Assembly: GCF_017873765.1 (NCBI RefSeq)
Contig: NZ_JAGGKP010000001.1
Location: forward strand, 186,001 to 250,000
DNA: 64,000 nucleotides
From: Paenibacillus sediminis
Lineage (GTDB): Bacteria > Bacillota > Bacilli > Paenibacillales > Paenibacillaceae
Direction: 5' to 3'
The stretch's first letter is position 1. Every line of letters starts with the position of its first letter. Both the position numbers and the translations under genes were made by a program. The notes under the pieces were generated by a model that was not told where the DNA came from, ran no database searches, and saw nothing but the letters and a program-made list of their open reading frames with translations. This document shows, piece by piece, positions 17,040-26,924 of this stretch.

Positions 17040-19301
17040 ATGAACATTACCCAAATTGAAGAAGCCTTGAATATTCCCGAAACATCGCTGCGTTGTCAAC
17101 GTGTGCTGGATGAAGTCCAACCCGTGCTTCGTCAACTTATGGACGAGTTCAAAAACAAATATGCGAATGCCGCCCCGGAATTGCTCGATTACCATGTGCA
17201 CACATACGAAGCTACGCTTCGTACAACGATGCATGATGCCCGGAATCCGAAATATGCGGCAAGCAAACAGAATTCTGATATTGGCAAAAAAGCATTTGTT
17301 GAATTCATGGACAAAAAATATTTTCAAACTGAATATGGGGTATTGTCTCTGGAAATAAACGGGATAGAAAAGAGGATGAAAATTGTTCTCTCCAGTAACT
17401 TTTATCCATTCTGGGAGGCCATCAGGACGCAGGGAAATACCAAAGAATTAACGGGGGTCATAGAGTCTATATCAGACGACGTACTGATTCAAGTCAGCGA
17501 TAAAGACACCCCTTTTCTTTCAAAATTTGAATTGCTTCCCTACCTTCACAAGTGTGTCGACGAGAAGAGAAAACCATGGTTATACTTTGGTGCATTTATA
17601 GATTTTGATCAAATTCCTGGTAGAGAAGAACTTGTTGATTTAGTTTGGAATACTTGGATCAAACTAGAGCCAATCCGTGTTTTTGTACGCAAGGAAGCAT
17701 CCAGTCATGCGTTATCACTGCAAATATTGGAGTTATTTAATAAGCATCAGGATGATTTCTCGATTACGCTTTATGGCAAAAACTATACGGTTAAGTTTGA
17801 TGAGTTACAGGAAGTTAAGGCAAATGACCGTCGTCAAATGTACAGTATATTTGATAAAGGACAGTTGCTAGCCAAAATTGCTTTGTATAGCTTTTTAAGA
17901 GAACCAAACGAAGTTATTGGCGTAAAAATTGATGGTCGAGGTCAAATTTATTCGAATCTTCGAGCTTTACATGGTTCTGGAAAAGTAGAGTGGTCGATTT
18001 CAAAAAGCTTTTATTCCCGCGGCAAAGAGAACTCAGCTGATATGAACAAAGCACTTCAGTCAAAAGCAATGGAAGTGTTAACTCAGCATGGGTTTCAAGT
18101 CAGTGGATCTTCGTTTTATGTTGGAACGTGGGACAATGACTCCATAAATTTCGTCGAGCCAATTGCTGACGTGAAGAAGCGATTGTTTATCGCAGGAGCA
18201 TTATTGGCAGATTGTAGTGGAAGAGTTAATTTTCCGAAAGATAATATTGAATCTCTACCTGAACCAGACTTTGGACTTGAAAATAGTAATGATGATCCGA
18301 ATGAAGAGGTATTTCAGCACGATTTTAACCTGAGCGCCATCTTGTCCAATGTACGCGAGAGTCCCTTCACATACCCGGACGCCATTATTCGGGATTTCCA
18401 TTTGAACCTGACGAGCCTGGAAGACAAACATTTTGTTATCCTGAACGGGATATCCGGTACGGGGAAAACAAGACTTTGCTTACTCTATGCAAACGCGGTA
18501 TACGGCAAAACGTACGACGCGATGAATCCGTATTTGAAAGTCATTCCGGTTCGGCCGGATTGGACCGATTCTACGTCTTTATTCGGTTATTACAGCGCTC
18601 TGGAAAAAAGATATGTTCGGACGCCATTCCTGAACTCCGTGCTTCAAGCCATCCAGGAAGGAAAACCGATGTTCATTGTGCTGGACGAGATGAATCTGGC
18701 CCGCGTCGAATATTATTTGAGTGACTACTTAAGTGCCATTGAATCGAGACAGCCGATTCGTCTGCATACGGAAAGCCATATTACAGATGTTCCGCAGGAG
18801 CTGCAAATCCCTCACAACCTCTATGTGATAGGCACGATCAACGTGGATGAGACGACACACAGCATCTCGGATAAAGTGTTGGATAGAGCCTTCGTCATGA
18901 CCTTGTCGGATGTCGATCTGGATCAGTTCTGGGTTCAGGCAGAGTCCAAGTATAAGACTGCCTTGCAGGAGGAATGGGAGCTGCTGCAGGAGCTCCATCG
19001 TAAATTAAGACGCTATGACCTTCATTTCGGGTATAGAACGATGAATGAGATGCTCCGTAAACTTTACGCCAATGTGGAGCTTGATCCGGATATCCGGATG
19101 GAACAGAAGGATGCAGTAGATCGGGTGATCGCTGAGAAGGTGCTGCCTAAGATACGCGGGGATGAACGGATTGATTCCCTGCTAAGCGATTTAATAGATT
19201 GGACTAGCGCAGTGTTCGGTGACGGTTCGGAGTCGCTTCATCACCTGCTGCGTATGAAGGGAGAACTGGATCGATATGGTGCAGCCCAGTTCTGGAGATA
19301 G
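17040..19301 (+). CDS. mcrB: McrB-like AAA+ GTPase/ATPase
   Basis: 753 residues. The C-terminal AAA_5 motor has Walker A LNGISGTGKTRLC (about residue 470), Walker B FIVLDEMNLARVEYYLSDYL (about 545), the sensor-like YVIGTINVDETTHSISDKVL (about 600) and an Arg finger region DRAF, all characteristic of McrB-type proteins. The first 440 residues are not the classical McrB DNA-binding domain as I know it and probably contain a specialised target reader. The 3' end overlaps the McrC-like gene by 26 nt, as in McrBC operons. Role inferred: modification-dependent (type IV) restriction motor. Confidence 0.85.
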   Translation: MNITQIEEALNIPETSLRCQRVLDEVQPVLRQLMDEFKNKYANAAPELLDYHVHTYEATLRTTMHDARNPKYAASKQNSDIGKKAFVEFMDKKYFQTEYGVLSLEINGIEKRMKIVLSSNFYPFWEAIRTQGNTKELTGVIESISDDVLIQVSDKDTPFLSKFELLPYLHKCVDEKRKPWLYFGAFIDFDQIPGREELVDLVWNTWIKLEPIRVFVRKEASSHALSLQILELFNKHQDDFSITLYGKNYTVKFDELQEVKANDRRQMYSIFDKGQLLAKIALYSFLREPNEVIGVKIDGRGQIYSNLRALHGSGKVEWSISKSFYSRGKENSADMNKALQSKAMEVLTQHGFQVSGSSFYVGTWDNDSINFVEPIADVKKRLFIAGALLADCSGRVNFPKDNIESLPEPDFGLENSNDDPNEEVFQHDFNLSAILSNVRESPFTYPDAIIRDFHLNLTSLEDKHFVILNGISGTGKTRLCLLYANAVYGKTYDAMNPYLKVIPVRPDWTDSTSLFGYYSALEKRYVRTPFLNSVLQAIQEGKPMFIVLDEMNLARVEYYLSDYLSAIESRQPIRLHTESHITDVPQELQIPHNLYVIGTINVDETTHSISDKVLDRAFVMTLSDVDLDQFWVQAESKYKTALQEEWELLQELHRKLRRYDLHFGYRTMNEMLRKLYANVELDPDIRMEQKDAVDRVIAEKVLPKIRGDERIDSLLSDLIDWTSAVFGDGSESLHHLLRMKGELDRYGAAQFWR

Positions 19302-20787
19302 TCTTGAGTTTTTATGCCCGGATACGGGGATATGGACTCCCATCGGGAAAATGCGTTTCGAAGAAGCCAAAACGTATCGATGGAGAACGACATGCCATGC
19401 TCCATTCCGATTCCTATTGAATGGTATGCCATTGCCCATGGTCTCTACGGATTACGGCTGGGAAGGCGAGTGGGCGGCGCCTTTCCAGTCTGGCATGCTG
19501 GAATTCACCATCGAGCAGGTAAAGCGTGTAACCGTAGAAACCTTTTTGTATTCGGATAAGCGGAAGTTAACCGAAGACGATTTTGGGCAGATGATTTCGG
19601 ATATTCTTACAGAAGCCGCGGCTTGTTTTCAGCATTGTGGTGTACAATCGAAGTTTGATAACAGCGGTTTTGTGCGGGAAATATCCATGGCCCAGTGGGA
19701 TTATATCGATCGGACATTTTATCGTTTGCAGCGAACGTTCAAAGAAATTCAAGCGGAACCACTTCGCAGGCTAAGAACAACGGATCAATGGATTCGCAGA
19801 GAAAATGTGAAGCATGTAACGCCGGCTCTGCTCGCTTGGTCGGAACGTCATTCAGGCTATGGCATGAGTCCGGAGATTCCTGTTCCGGAGCTCATTTGGT
19901 CCGGTGTACGGGAAGATACCTTTAACGTATATGAGAATCAAGTCCTGCTTCGACAGTTGCATGAATTACAGCGTCTTCTGCGTGAATATCAAACCGCAGC
20001 TGTTGATGCCATACGATTGAAAGCAGAGCATTATCTTGACCGTATCCACTATTGGCTTCGGTCTTCCTTTTTGCATCAAATACAGCCGCATGTCGGTCCG
20101 ATTGTGGTTTCCCAAGCTTTTCGCAAGCATCCGATCTATCGCAATTGGTTTTCTTGGTTTCATCAGCTTTATCAGTTTAAGGAGTATTCGATCGGCTTCA
20201 AAAACTCGATTCCGCTGAAGGATACGTATCATCTTTATGAAATTTGGGTTTTCATGCGGATGGTTAAGATTCTCCGGGAAAAGGAAGCATTGCTGGATCC
20301 TTCCGAGCTGTTTTCCCTGGAGCAGGACGGTCTGGTATTGAATTTGTCTGAGAAGAAAGAGAGTCGAGTTAAACTTGTGGGCGGAGCGACACTTGCGTAC
20401 CAGCGGTGGTTTACAAGCGCAACCCAGGATTTTGTCACATACACGCATGGGATGAAGCCGGATATTGTGCTCGAGTCAGAGGGGAAGCTATATATTTTTG
20501 ACCCCAAATACCGGCTTGACCATAACCTTCCGATGGCACTCGGCGAGATGCATAAATATCGGGATGGGATCGTGAGTAAAGCGGACGGCAGTAGGGTTGT
20601 GGAAGAGGTATATATCATCACACCGGCACCTGGGGAGGAAAATTCGCACCTATTCGGAGATGCATATCGGAAGCGGTATCGGATGGGAGCTTATTGCTTA
20701 AAGCCGGGCGGGACTGATCAAGAGCTGGAGAACAAATTAGCTGAAATATTAACGAATGATGGATTTGTGGCTGAGAAAATTAATTGA
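19276..20787 (+). CDS. McrC-like DUF2357 nuclease subunit
   Basis: 503 residues. The N-terminal DUF2357-type beta-rich region is followed by SIPLKDTYHLYEIWVFMRMV and a C-terminal PD-(D/E)XK site, PDIVLESEGKLYIFDPKYRLD split as D...D-x-K (about residues 395-415). ATG 19276 lies inside the 3' end of the McrB-like gene, with GGGAG about 10 nt upstream, suggesting translational coupling. Pairing with the AAA_5 protein supports a McrBC-like restriction complex in which this is the cutter. It is longer than E. coli McrC and carries the extra DUF2357 module. Confidence 0.83.
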   Translation: MVQPSSGDSLEFLCPDTGIWTPIGKMRFEEAKTYRWRTTCHAPFRFLLNGMPLPMVSTDYGWEGEWAAPFQSGMLEFTIEQVKRVTVETFLYSDKRKLTEDDFGQMISDILTEAAACFQHCGVQSKFDNSGFVREISMAQWDYIDRTFYRLQRTFKEIQAEPLRRLRTTDQWIRRENVKHVTPALLAWSERHSGYGMSPEIPVPELIWSGVREDTFNVYENQVLLRQLHELQRLLREYQTAAVDAIRLKAEHYLDRIHYWLRSSFLHQIQPHVGPIVVSQAFRKHPIYRNWFSWFHQLYQFKEYSIGFKNSIPLKDTYHLYEIWVFMRMVKILREKEALLDPSELFSLEQDGLVLNLSEKKESRVKLVGGATLAYQRWFTSATQDFVTYTHGMKPDIVLESEGKLYIFDPKYRLDHNLPMALGEMHKYRDGIVSKADGSRVVEEVYIITPAPGEENSHLFGDAYRKRYRMGAYCLKPGGTDQELENKLAEILTNDGFVAEKIN

Positions 20788-20904
20788 CAGGAGAACGTGT
20801 CCGAATTGGGCAAGTTGTAAGTGCCAGTTAATACACGTTTTTCTGGCAGGGGAATGAAAAGATCCATCTTTACCTGGTTTGAACGGATTGTCATCATTGA
20901 AATC

Positions 20905-20927
20905 TTGACGAAATCATCCGTTTTGTA
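20905..20927 (+). promoter_or_regulatory. Possible promoter before the decayed gene at 20975
   Basis: TTGACG (20905-20910) is a good -35. Possible -10 hexamers are TATCGT at a 15-bp spacer or CGTAAT at an 18-bp spacer; neither is ideal. It would drive the 20975-22601 pair. Confidence 0.35.
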
Positions 20928-20974
20928 TCGTAATGGGAGTATATAGAAAAGACATGCTGCGGAGGGTGTCCAAC

Positions 20975-21819
20975 ATGAGTAGTCAGGAACAAGAGCTGAG
21001 AATGCTGCTGTTCGAAGCGGAGCGGTGGGAGATGGGCGAGGGCGACCATCTGGAGAATCAGTATTGGGAGCAGGACTTGTCGCTGTATAACCGGCTGTCG
21101 GAGCTGTGCCCGAGTAGATGGCGATACCGTAGTCTTGTCGGCGGGCAACGGGGAGCGGGACGCTCGTGATGTGCGAAGCTTCCTGGAAGCGAGCGGCGTT
21201 CCGATATGCTACACCGAACAGGGTTGCAGGCTTCAGGTACTGTGCCCTGGTATAACGGGCAAGATCTGCGCGGAACTAAACCGGCTTCAGGTACGATACG
21301 GCCGCAGTCATATCCCCGCACGGCTTTTATTCTTGGCGCGCGTTCACCAAGCGCAATCACGGGCTTCGCTGGAATACGCTATCGCTCGACAGAGGGATCG
21401 CTTACCTCGTCAAGGCACTCAGTGAGGCGGGCTTCCTCGTGACGGGCGGCTGCGACGGCCACGGGCGCCACGAGCCGCAGGTATATTTCGCCAGCAGCTA
21501 TGCCGCTGCTTGGTTCAAGATCGCCGTGCAGGATCGGCTGGCCAGCCTGCCCCTGCACTATAAGTGGGAGGTCGTTGAACCGGGTGACTCCCAGGGAAGT
21601 GCAAAACTGCGGGCATCCCTTTCCGCAGCGGCGGACCGCTGGAGCCTGAAGCTCATCCAGCAGGACGTCCTCGCCATCGGCGACGAGCTGCGCCGTCAGG
21701 CGGAGAGCCTTCGCGCCGAACGCCGCAACCGGTTCAAGCACCGCAGCATGCTGGCCGGGGCAGAACGGCTCCAGCACGATTTTGCCGCGCTCTGCGAGTG
21801 GATGGGAGGTTTGCTCTAA
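20975..21819 (+). pseudogene. Frameshifted conserved gene of unknown function
   Basis: A once single gene spread over three frames. It starts MSSQEQELRMLLFEAERWEM with GGAGGGTG in front. Near 21115 the frame must shift so that GDTVVLSAGNGERDARDVRS follows ELCP. A second shift near 21300-21360 is needed to reach WNTLSLDRGIAYLVKALSEA, GFLVTGGCDGHGRHEPQVYF and the intact C-terminus ending at 21819. The junctions keep sensible protein sequence, so these are base losses or gains and not random overlapping frames. I do not recognise the family. Its stop is 2 nt before the metallopeptidase ATG, so the two were probably co-translated. Confidence 0.65.
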
Positions 21820-21821
21820 TG

Positions 21822-22601
21822 AGACATGCCTTCGAGAAGGAATTCTTGCAACTGCTTGCTATCACAGCACCCAGCGGATATGAGAAGCCGGTTGCCGAAT
21901 ATCTTATCAACCGCCTTACGACCTCAGGCTTGAAAGCAACTGCGGATGCCTATTTCAACGTGCTCGGCGAAGCGGTCTATGGTTCCGGGGAAGGACCGGT
22001 CGTACTGCTCTCTGCCCATATGGATACGGTACCGGTTCATCCCGGCCGCAGCGTTATAAGAAACGGCAGCGTGTGGAGCAGCAGCAGCGGTCCGCTCGGA
22101 GCGGATGACAGGGCAGGAATTGCGATCATTTTGTCCGTGCTGGACCAACTGCAACATACCGGCTTCGATGGCACGATTCGGCTCGCTTTTACCCGGGAGG
22201 AGGAGGTCGGCTGCGTGGGCTCGTGTGAGATCGATCCGGCTTGGCTGAGGAAAGCTGAGCTCGCCATCGTAGTCGACCGCCGCGGGTCGAGGGATATTGT
22301 CGTCCGCAACGGCTATATTGACTTCTGCGACGACCTAACCGCAGCTCGCTTCGAGCGGGCAGCGGTCCTGTGCGGGATGCCGGACTGGCGTGCGGTCACC
22401 GGCGGCACGAGCGATGCCGTTACCTATGCCTCACTGGGCATCCCGAGTGTGAATTTGTCCACGGGGTACCAGTTGGAGCATACGGCAAGAGAAACGGTAA
22501 ATATTGATGATTGTTTGGATACGATCCGTTTGATCGTCGGGACGCTGGTTTCGATGAGCACAGAAAAACAGCGGAACATACATTCGCTGACAACTCATTG
22601 A
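21822..22601 (+). CDS. M20/M28-type zinc metallopeptidase (peptidase T-like), short form
   Basis: About 259 residues from ATG 21822 (GGGAGG about 10 nt upstream). Metal-site landmarks: SAHMDTVPVHPG (His and Asp), GPLGADDRAGIAIIL (bridging Asp), FTREEEVGCVGS (catalytic Glu pair) and LEHTARETVNIDD (C-terminal His). Shorter than usual M20 enzymes (350-400), with the lid/dimerisation domain apparently missing. It follows the decayed gene directly. Intracellular aminopeptidase or tripeptidase activity is likely; a link to defence is not shown. Confidence 0.75.
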   Translation, partial: RHAFEKEFLQLLAITAPSGYEKPVAEYLINRLTTSGLKATADAYFNVLGEAVYGSGEGPVVLLSAHMDTVPVHPGRSVIRNGSVWSSSSGPLGADDRAGIAIILSVLDQLQHTGFDGTIRLAFTREEEVGCVGSCEIDPAWLRKAELAIVVDRRGSRDIVVRNGYIDFCDDLTAARFERAAVLCGMPDWRAVTGGTSDAVTYASLGIPSVNLSTGYQLEHTARETVNIDDCLDTIRLIVGTLVSMSTEKQRNIHSLTTH

Positions 22602-22726
22602 CACAGGCGATAGTCATAATATAAGTTGTGTACCAAAATACCCCAGACAACAACGATTGCAGGAATATTGTAGTCTTTTGTCGAAATAACCCATATACAT
22701 AATTTCTTTGCCTATAGGTGAACGAC

Positions 22727-24907
22727 ATGAAGCAGCAGATTATTCTACAAGAGCAGCAGGAAGTAGATCAAACGATTCAATCCATCGAACAGATCGTGAC
22801 CTATTTGGAGGAAAATAACAGTTACCCCGCAACCGTCGACGGTCAGTACCGGGCGGCCCGGGATAAGAAAAGACGGGAATCTTATCGAAAAGCGATGGAA
22901 GTGCCGTACATCGGCAAGCTTGAGGTGGTGGAGGACGGGGTAAGAGTTACATATCGAATCGGCAAGGTGCCCGTGACGACGATCGATGGGCTGGACAGCC
23001 TGATCATTGATTGGCAGTCGCCGATCGGGGATGTGTTTTATTCCTTCCAGGGCGGCAACGGATGTATAACCTATCAAACGCCTGCCGGAGAGCAGGAGAT
23101 TACGATTACCCGTAAACGGAATGTTGTCATTCGTCAACGCAAGGTAGAGGACCTGAAGGACATCCTGAGCGATCAGGCAGAGCCGGACGATCTGACTGCG
23201 CCATCCCTGAACGACGACCGCCTCATGCAGCTTTGGTTCGAGAGCCGGGAAGACCATAAGATGCGCGATATCGTCGCCTCGATACAGCGCGAGCAGAACG
23301 AAATGATTCGTCTCGGCATCTCCTCTCCGATCTTGATTCAAGGCGTAGCTGGAAGCGGCAAAACGAGCATCGCTCTGCACCGGATCTCGTATCTGCTATA
23401 CCAATATCCGAAGCAGCTCAGCCCGGAGAAGATCCTTATTCTCGCGCCGAACGGCATGTTTATTCAATACATACAGCAGGTCATTCAGGACTTGGATATC
23501 GAGGGCATCGCACAAGATACCGTCTCCGGTCTATGCATTCAGCTTCTCCCTCAGGTCAAAAGCGTCAGCCATCCGCAAGAGGATCTGGCGCTGTGGCTCC
23601 AAGCGGCGTCCGACCCGCAAATGGATGCGGTGTATGGTCCGCAGCTGCGCTACAAGACGTCGCTCGAGTATCAAGCCTACGTCGAGGAGCGGCTTCGAGA
23701 GCTGGAGGAAGCATATCTTCCAACGAGCTTTCCGCAGCTAAACAGCGCTACTCCGATCGAGAGGCCGATCGGGGACATTTTCCGCGAGATTTACAACGGC
23801 TACAAGCATTTGCCGCTCAACCAGCGCCGTATCGAAACGACCAAGTCGATTCGTTCCTGGCTCGAGACAGAGCTGAACCGGCAGCAAGACTATTTGAAAA
23901 GCCGATATTTAGCATTCCGGTCGGAATGGATCGGTGCCCTGGAGGACGAGGAGGCCCAGCAAGCGGAAAAGGCGGTGCAGCGGCTTCTTAACCGCAAACA
24001 GCAGGCGTTAACTGAGGCGTTGACAAAGCCGGTGGATGCGTATTTATCGGCGTGGAAGCCGATCGTCCCCTACGAGTGGTATAGGAGCCTCTGTGAAAGG
24101 GCAGGCCTAGCCGTGCCTCCGGAGGACGGCAAACGTGTCGGCTATGAGGACCTCGGCGCGCTCCTTCACGTCGAATCTCGCCTCGGTGGGTTGGATAAGC
24201 GTCTCGACTATCTCGTCATCGACGAGGTACAGGACACGTACCCGTACCTGATCGCCTCGCTGAAGCCGCTTGCCAAGTCGATGACGCTGCTCGGCGACAT
24301 CTCGCAGAACATTCATCCATGGATCGGAATGCAGGACTGGTCTGGGCTGAACGAGGTGCTCGGTCCCGAATTAACCTACGTTGAGACGGCTATCAGCTAT
24401 CGTTCGACCCGCCGGATTATGGAGCTGGCGAATCATGTGCTTAGCTGCTTGTCCGAGACGCTGCCGCAGATTCAGGCGGTGCGGCATGCAGGCGATCTGC
24501 CTGCGATGACCCGCGTCGACTCCCCTGAGGAGCTGGTATTGCAGCTTCGCAGCTCCATTGAGCGAATGAAGGCTGCAGGCCATCGCCGCATCGCCATCAT
24601 TCCGAAGGAGCCGGAGCTGGCAGAGGCTTTATTTTTACACCTGAATGAGGAAGGGCTTGAGGGGTTGCAGCATGTATCTGCTTTGGACCAGGAGCTGACA
24701 GAGCAGATTGTTTTTATCCCGTCCACGCTTGTGAAGGGTCTGGAATTCGAAGCCGTCATTATCCCGAACGCCAGCGAGCTGTCCTACGATACAGAACTGG
24801 ATGCGAGACTGCTCTTCATTAGCATTACACGGGCGCAGGAGGCGCTGGAACTTATTTATTACGACCAGCCAAGTCGCTGGCTCGCTTCCCATACGAATAT
24901 GCCATAG
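22727..24907 (+). CDS. HelD-like UvrD/Rep-family helicase
   Basis: About 726 residues. Walker A LIQGVAGSGKTSIALHRISY (about residue 205) and Walker B YLVIDEVQDTYPYL (about 495) fit the split SF1 motor of HelD, the RNA-polymerase recycling factor. The N-terminal coiled region (QQEVDQTIQSIEQIVTYLEE) and WQSPIGDVFYSF are also HelD-like. C-terminal motif: LLFISITRAQEALELIYY. ATG 22727 is taken with AGGTGA 5 nt upstream. It opens a tight + strand operon (gaps 14, 14, -4, 3 and 1 nt) with three ATPases and a BrxHI-like helicase, so it may be a defence motor and not the housekeeping HelD. Confidence 0.8.
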   Translation: MKQQIILQEQQEVDQTIQSIEQIVTYLEENNSYPATVDGQYRAARDKKRRESYRKAMEVPYIGKLEVVEDGVRVTYRIGKVPVTTIDGLDSLIIDWQSPIGDVFYSFQGGNGCITYQTPAGEQEITITRKRNVVIRQRKVEDLKDILSDQAEPDDLTAPSLNDDRLMQLWFESREDHKMRDIVASIQREQNEMIRLGISSPILIQGVAGSGKTSIALHRISYLLYQYPKQLSPEKILILAPNGMFIQYIQQVIQDLDIEGIAQDTVSGLCIQLLPQVKSVSHPQEDLALWLQAASDPQMDAVYGPQLRYKTSLEYQAYVEERLRELEEAYLPTSFPQLNSATPIERPIGDIFREIYNGYKHLPLNQRRIETTKSIRSWLETELNRQQDYLKSRYLAFRSEWIGALEDEEAQQAEKAVQRLLNRKQQALTEALTKPVDAYLSAWKPIVPYEWYRSLCERAGLAVPPEDGKRVGYEDLGALLHVESRLGGLDKRLDYLVIDEVQDTYPYLIASLKPLAKSMTLLGDISQNIHPWIGMQDWSGLNEVLGPELTYVETAISYRSTRRIMELANHVLSCLSETLPQIQAVRHAGDLPAMTRVDSPEELVLQLRSSIERMKAAGHRRIAIIPKEPELAEALFLHLNEEGLEGLQHVSALDQELTEQIVFIPSTLVKGLEFEAVIIPNASELSYDTELDARLLFISITRAQEALELIYYDQPSRWLASHTNMP

Positions 24908-24921
24908 GAGGACGTTCATAC

Positions 24922-25734
24922 ATGGAATTTCAATTAGCCGCTGTACATAAGGAAATTTCGAAGGTGCTGAAGGACCGCTTCAAGGCGGAGCTTGCTTTTA
25001 TCCAGTTGAAGCCGGGCAATCCGGGGGCGCTCACCGAGGCGCATAAGCTTTTGTCCAAATTTCAGGATAAGGAGCTGAAGGCAGCGTTTCTGCCTCTGAT
25101 AGAGGAGGAGCTTGACAAGCGCAACAGTCAATGTAAAAAGACGCTGTCGGTGTTCCTCCAGGCCGCCAAGGATGCGGGCTTCGGCCTCCGCGAGATGGCA
25201 GGCGGCTGGCGGGTCGGTCCGCTATACCTAGAACTGGATACGACGGATGCTAAGGTGCGATTCAGCTATAACCGGACACCGATCGGCGGTGTGGTACAGG
25301 CGGATAGCGAAGCGGTTGTGATGGACGGCTTTCAGGCGGCGTTGACGCAGCTGCAGCAGGAGGCGCTTCCAGAAGAGCAGCTCGGAGAGCTGTTCACGAA
25401 GGCGTACCAGATGGCGCTCGCTTATACGGGCAAGGCACCGGGCGAGCGGGTGTACGTCCGGACGGTAGCGAAGCTGTTTGGCTTCCTCGCCGCCGATCTC
25501 ACCCACAATGGAGCAAAGGGTAAAGGCTCTGCAGAGTATCCGTTGTGGGCGTTCCAATACAATCTGGACACGTACCGCAAAATCGCCTCCAGCCTCCCGA
25601 ACCACCAGCGGCTCGGACTGCTGACAGGCAGCCAAACGGAGACGTCCAAGGAAGGCTTGACGATCAACGGACTCGACCCGAACGTCGACTATAACATGAT
25701 CTGCCACGTAGCTGCGGCATTGGCTGCGAATTAG
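24922..25734 (+). CDS. Unknown 270-residue protein in the HelD-ATPase operon
   Basis: I do not recognise a domain. The first 70 residues are Lys/Glu-rich and helical. The middle (GWRVGPLYLELDTTDAKVRF) looks like a beta-rich core, and the C-terminus is helical. GGAGG about 10 nt before ATG 24922. It is 14 nt after the helicase and 14 nt before the first ATPase, so it is certainly part of the operon. Base composition is GC-rich like its partners. It could be an adaptor or target-binding subunit; no catalytic pattern is visible. Confidence 0.7.
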   Translation: MEFQLAAVHKEISKVLKDRFKAELAFIQLKPGNPGALTEAHKLLSKFQDKELKAAFLPLIEEELDKRNSQCKKTLSVFLQAAKDAGFGLREMAGGWRVGPLYLELDTTDAKVRFSYNRTPIGGVVQADSEAVVMDGFQAALTQLQQEALPEEQLGELFTKAYQMALAYTGKAPGERVYVRTVAKLFGFLAADLTHNGAKGKGSAEYPLWAFQYNLDTYRKIASSLPNHQRLGLLTGSQTETSKEGLTINGLDPNVDYNMICHVAAALAAN

Positions 25735-25748
25735 GACGGGATCAAGCT

Positions 25749-26924
25749 ATGAGCGCTATTATGATACAGACATCAGAGGATCGGGAAAAGCTTTTGGATA
25801 CTCTTGAGCAAGTCGCGCAATCCGGCATCGTTTCTCCAGATTCGGCCCACCTCATTGACGTCGGGAACGGCCCTTATTTGAATTACGCGGAACGGGAGCT
25901 GTTTCGCGGCTTGGCGATGGAGGGCGGCGCTACGGTCAAATTGTTCGAGGGCACCTATGGAGCGGGGAAATCGCATCTGCTTCAGCTGCTTAGGCACCGG
26001 GCACTCTCCTGCGGCATGGCCGTCGCTTACTTCGACCTGTCGCAGGATATGCGGCTAGAGGACTGGAAGCAGATTACGCAGTTTTTCCTGGAGCAGCTGG
26101 AGTGGAGGAACGGGGGCCGAACGGTTCGTTCTTTGCCACACATACTTGAGGCTCTGGAGGCAGACCAGTCGGAGCGAGCGTTGATCCTGCGTAAAGCGAA
26201 GCTCCCTCACCCCGGGATGCAGCATGCCATGTGGTGGGGTGTTCACCGCGGTCAGCATGGAGACAACTCCCGTAGGCTTCTCCATGAGTATTTGAACGGC
26301 GGACGTGTAGCCGCTGCCGACTTCAAGCGATATGGCTTGACCGGGATTAAGGGCTACCTTTCTCAGCGCAATGCCGAGCAATACATGAAAACCGTTCTTG
26401 CAGGGCTCCGTCTGTTGGGTGTGCCCGGTGTGCTGCTCTTGTTCGACGAGAACGAGCGGACGCTTCAGCCGAAGGGCAAAATGCCTACGCGTAAACTCAA
26501 CATTGCAGCGAATCTGATGCGCCGGTTCATCGATGGATGCACAACTGGCGCGCTGCCGGGAACAGTTGCCGTGTTCGCGGTGCTGCCTGGCTTTATCTCC
26601 ATGTGTACGGAGGAGTATCCGGCCTTGGGGCAGCGCCTGATTCCGCCTCATCTCGATCTCGGGAAGGCCTGGCGTCTCACCGCCTCGAGCGTAGAAAAAG
26701 TGAATGCGAATGCGACGCCGGAAGCGTTCCTCGAGGAGGCGGCGGATCATTTTACCGAGCTGGTACGTATTCTTGGCGGCCGTTCGGAGGGTCTTGCCGC
26801 GGAGCTGCGGGCTAAGGGCATGGAGGTGCTTCAGAAGCAAGCGGACGAAGGGCATAAACGTATGCTAATGAAAACGCTGGCGTATAACACCTTATTACGA
26901 CTGGAGCAGGAGGAATATCGATGA
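25749..26924 (+). CDS. P-loop ATPase, BrxD/DUF2791-like (ATPase 1 of 3)
   Basis: 391 residues. Walker A FEGTYGAGKSHLLQLLRHRA lies near residue 68, followed by AYFDLSQDMRLEDWKQI, the layout of BrxD-type (DUF2791) STAND-like ATPases. The Walker B candidate is VLLLFDENERTLQPKG near residue 230. A helical C-terminus follows. The stop overlaps the start of the next ATPase by 4 nt (ATGA). BrxD accompanies BrxHI in BREX types 2 and 6; here there is no PglZ or PglX in the same operon. Confidence 0.75.
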   Translation: MSAIMIQTSEDREKLLDTLEQVAQSGIVSPDSAHLIDVGNGPYLNYAERELFRGLAMEGGATVKLFEGTYGAGKSHLLQLLRHRALSCGMAVAYFDLSQDMRLEDWKQITQFFLEQLEWRNGGRTVRSLPHILEALEADQSERALILRKAKLPHPGMQHAMWWGVHRGQHGDNSRRLLHEYLNGGRVAAADFKRYGLTGIKGYLSQRNAEQYMKTVLAGLRLLGVPGVLLLFDENERTLQPKGKMPTRKLNIAANLMRRFIDGCTTGALPGTVAVFAVLPGFISMCTEEYPALGQRLIPPHLDLGKAWRLTASSVEKVNANATPEAFLEEAADHFTELVRILGGRSEGLAAELRAKGMEVLQKQADEGHKRMLMKTLAYNTLLRLEQEEYR

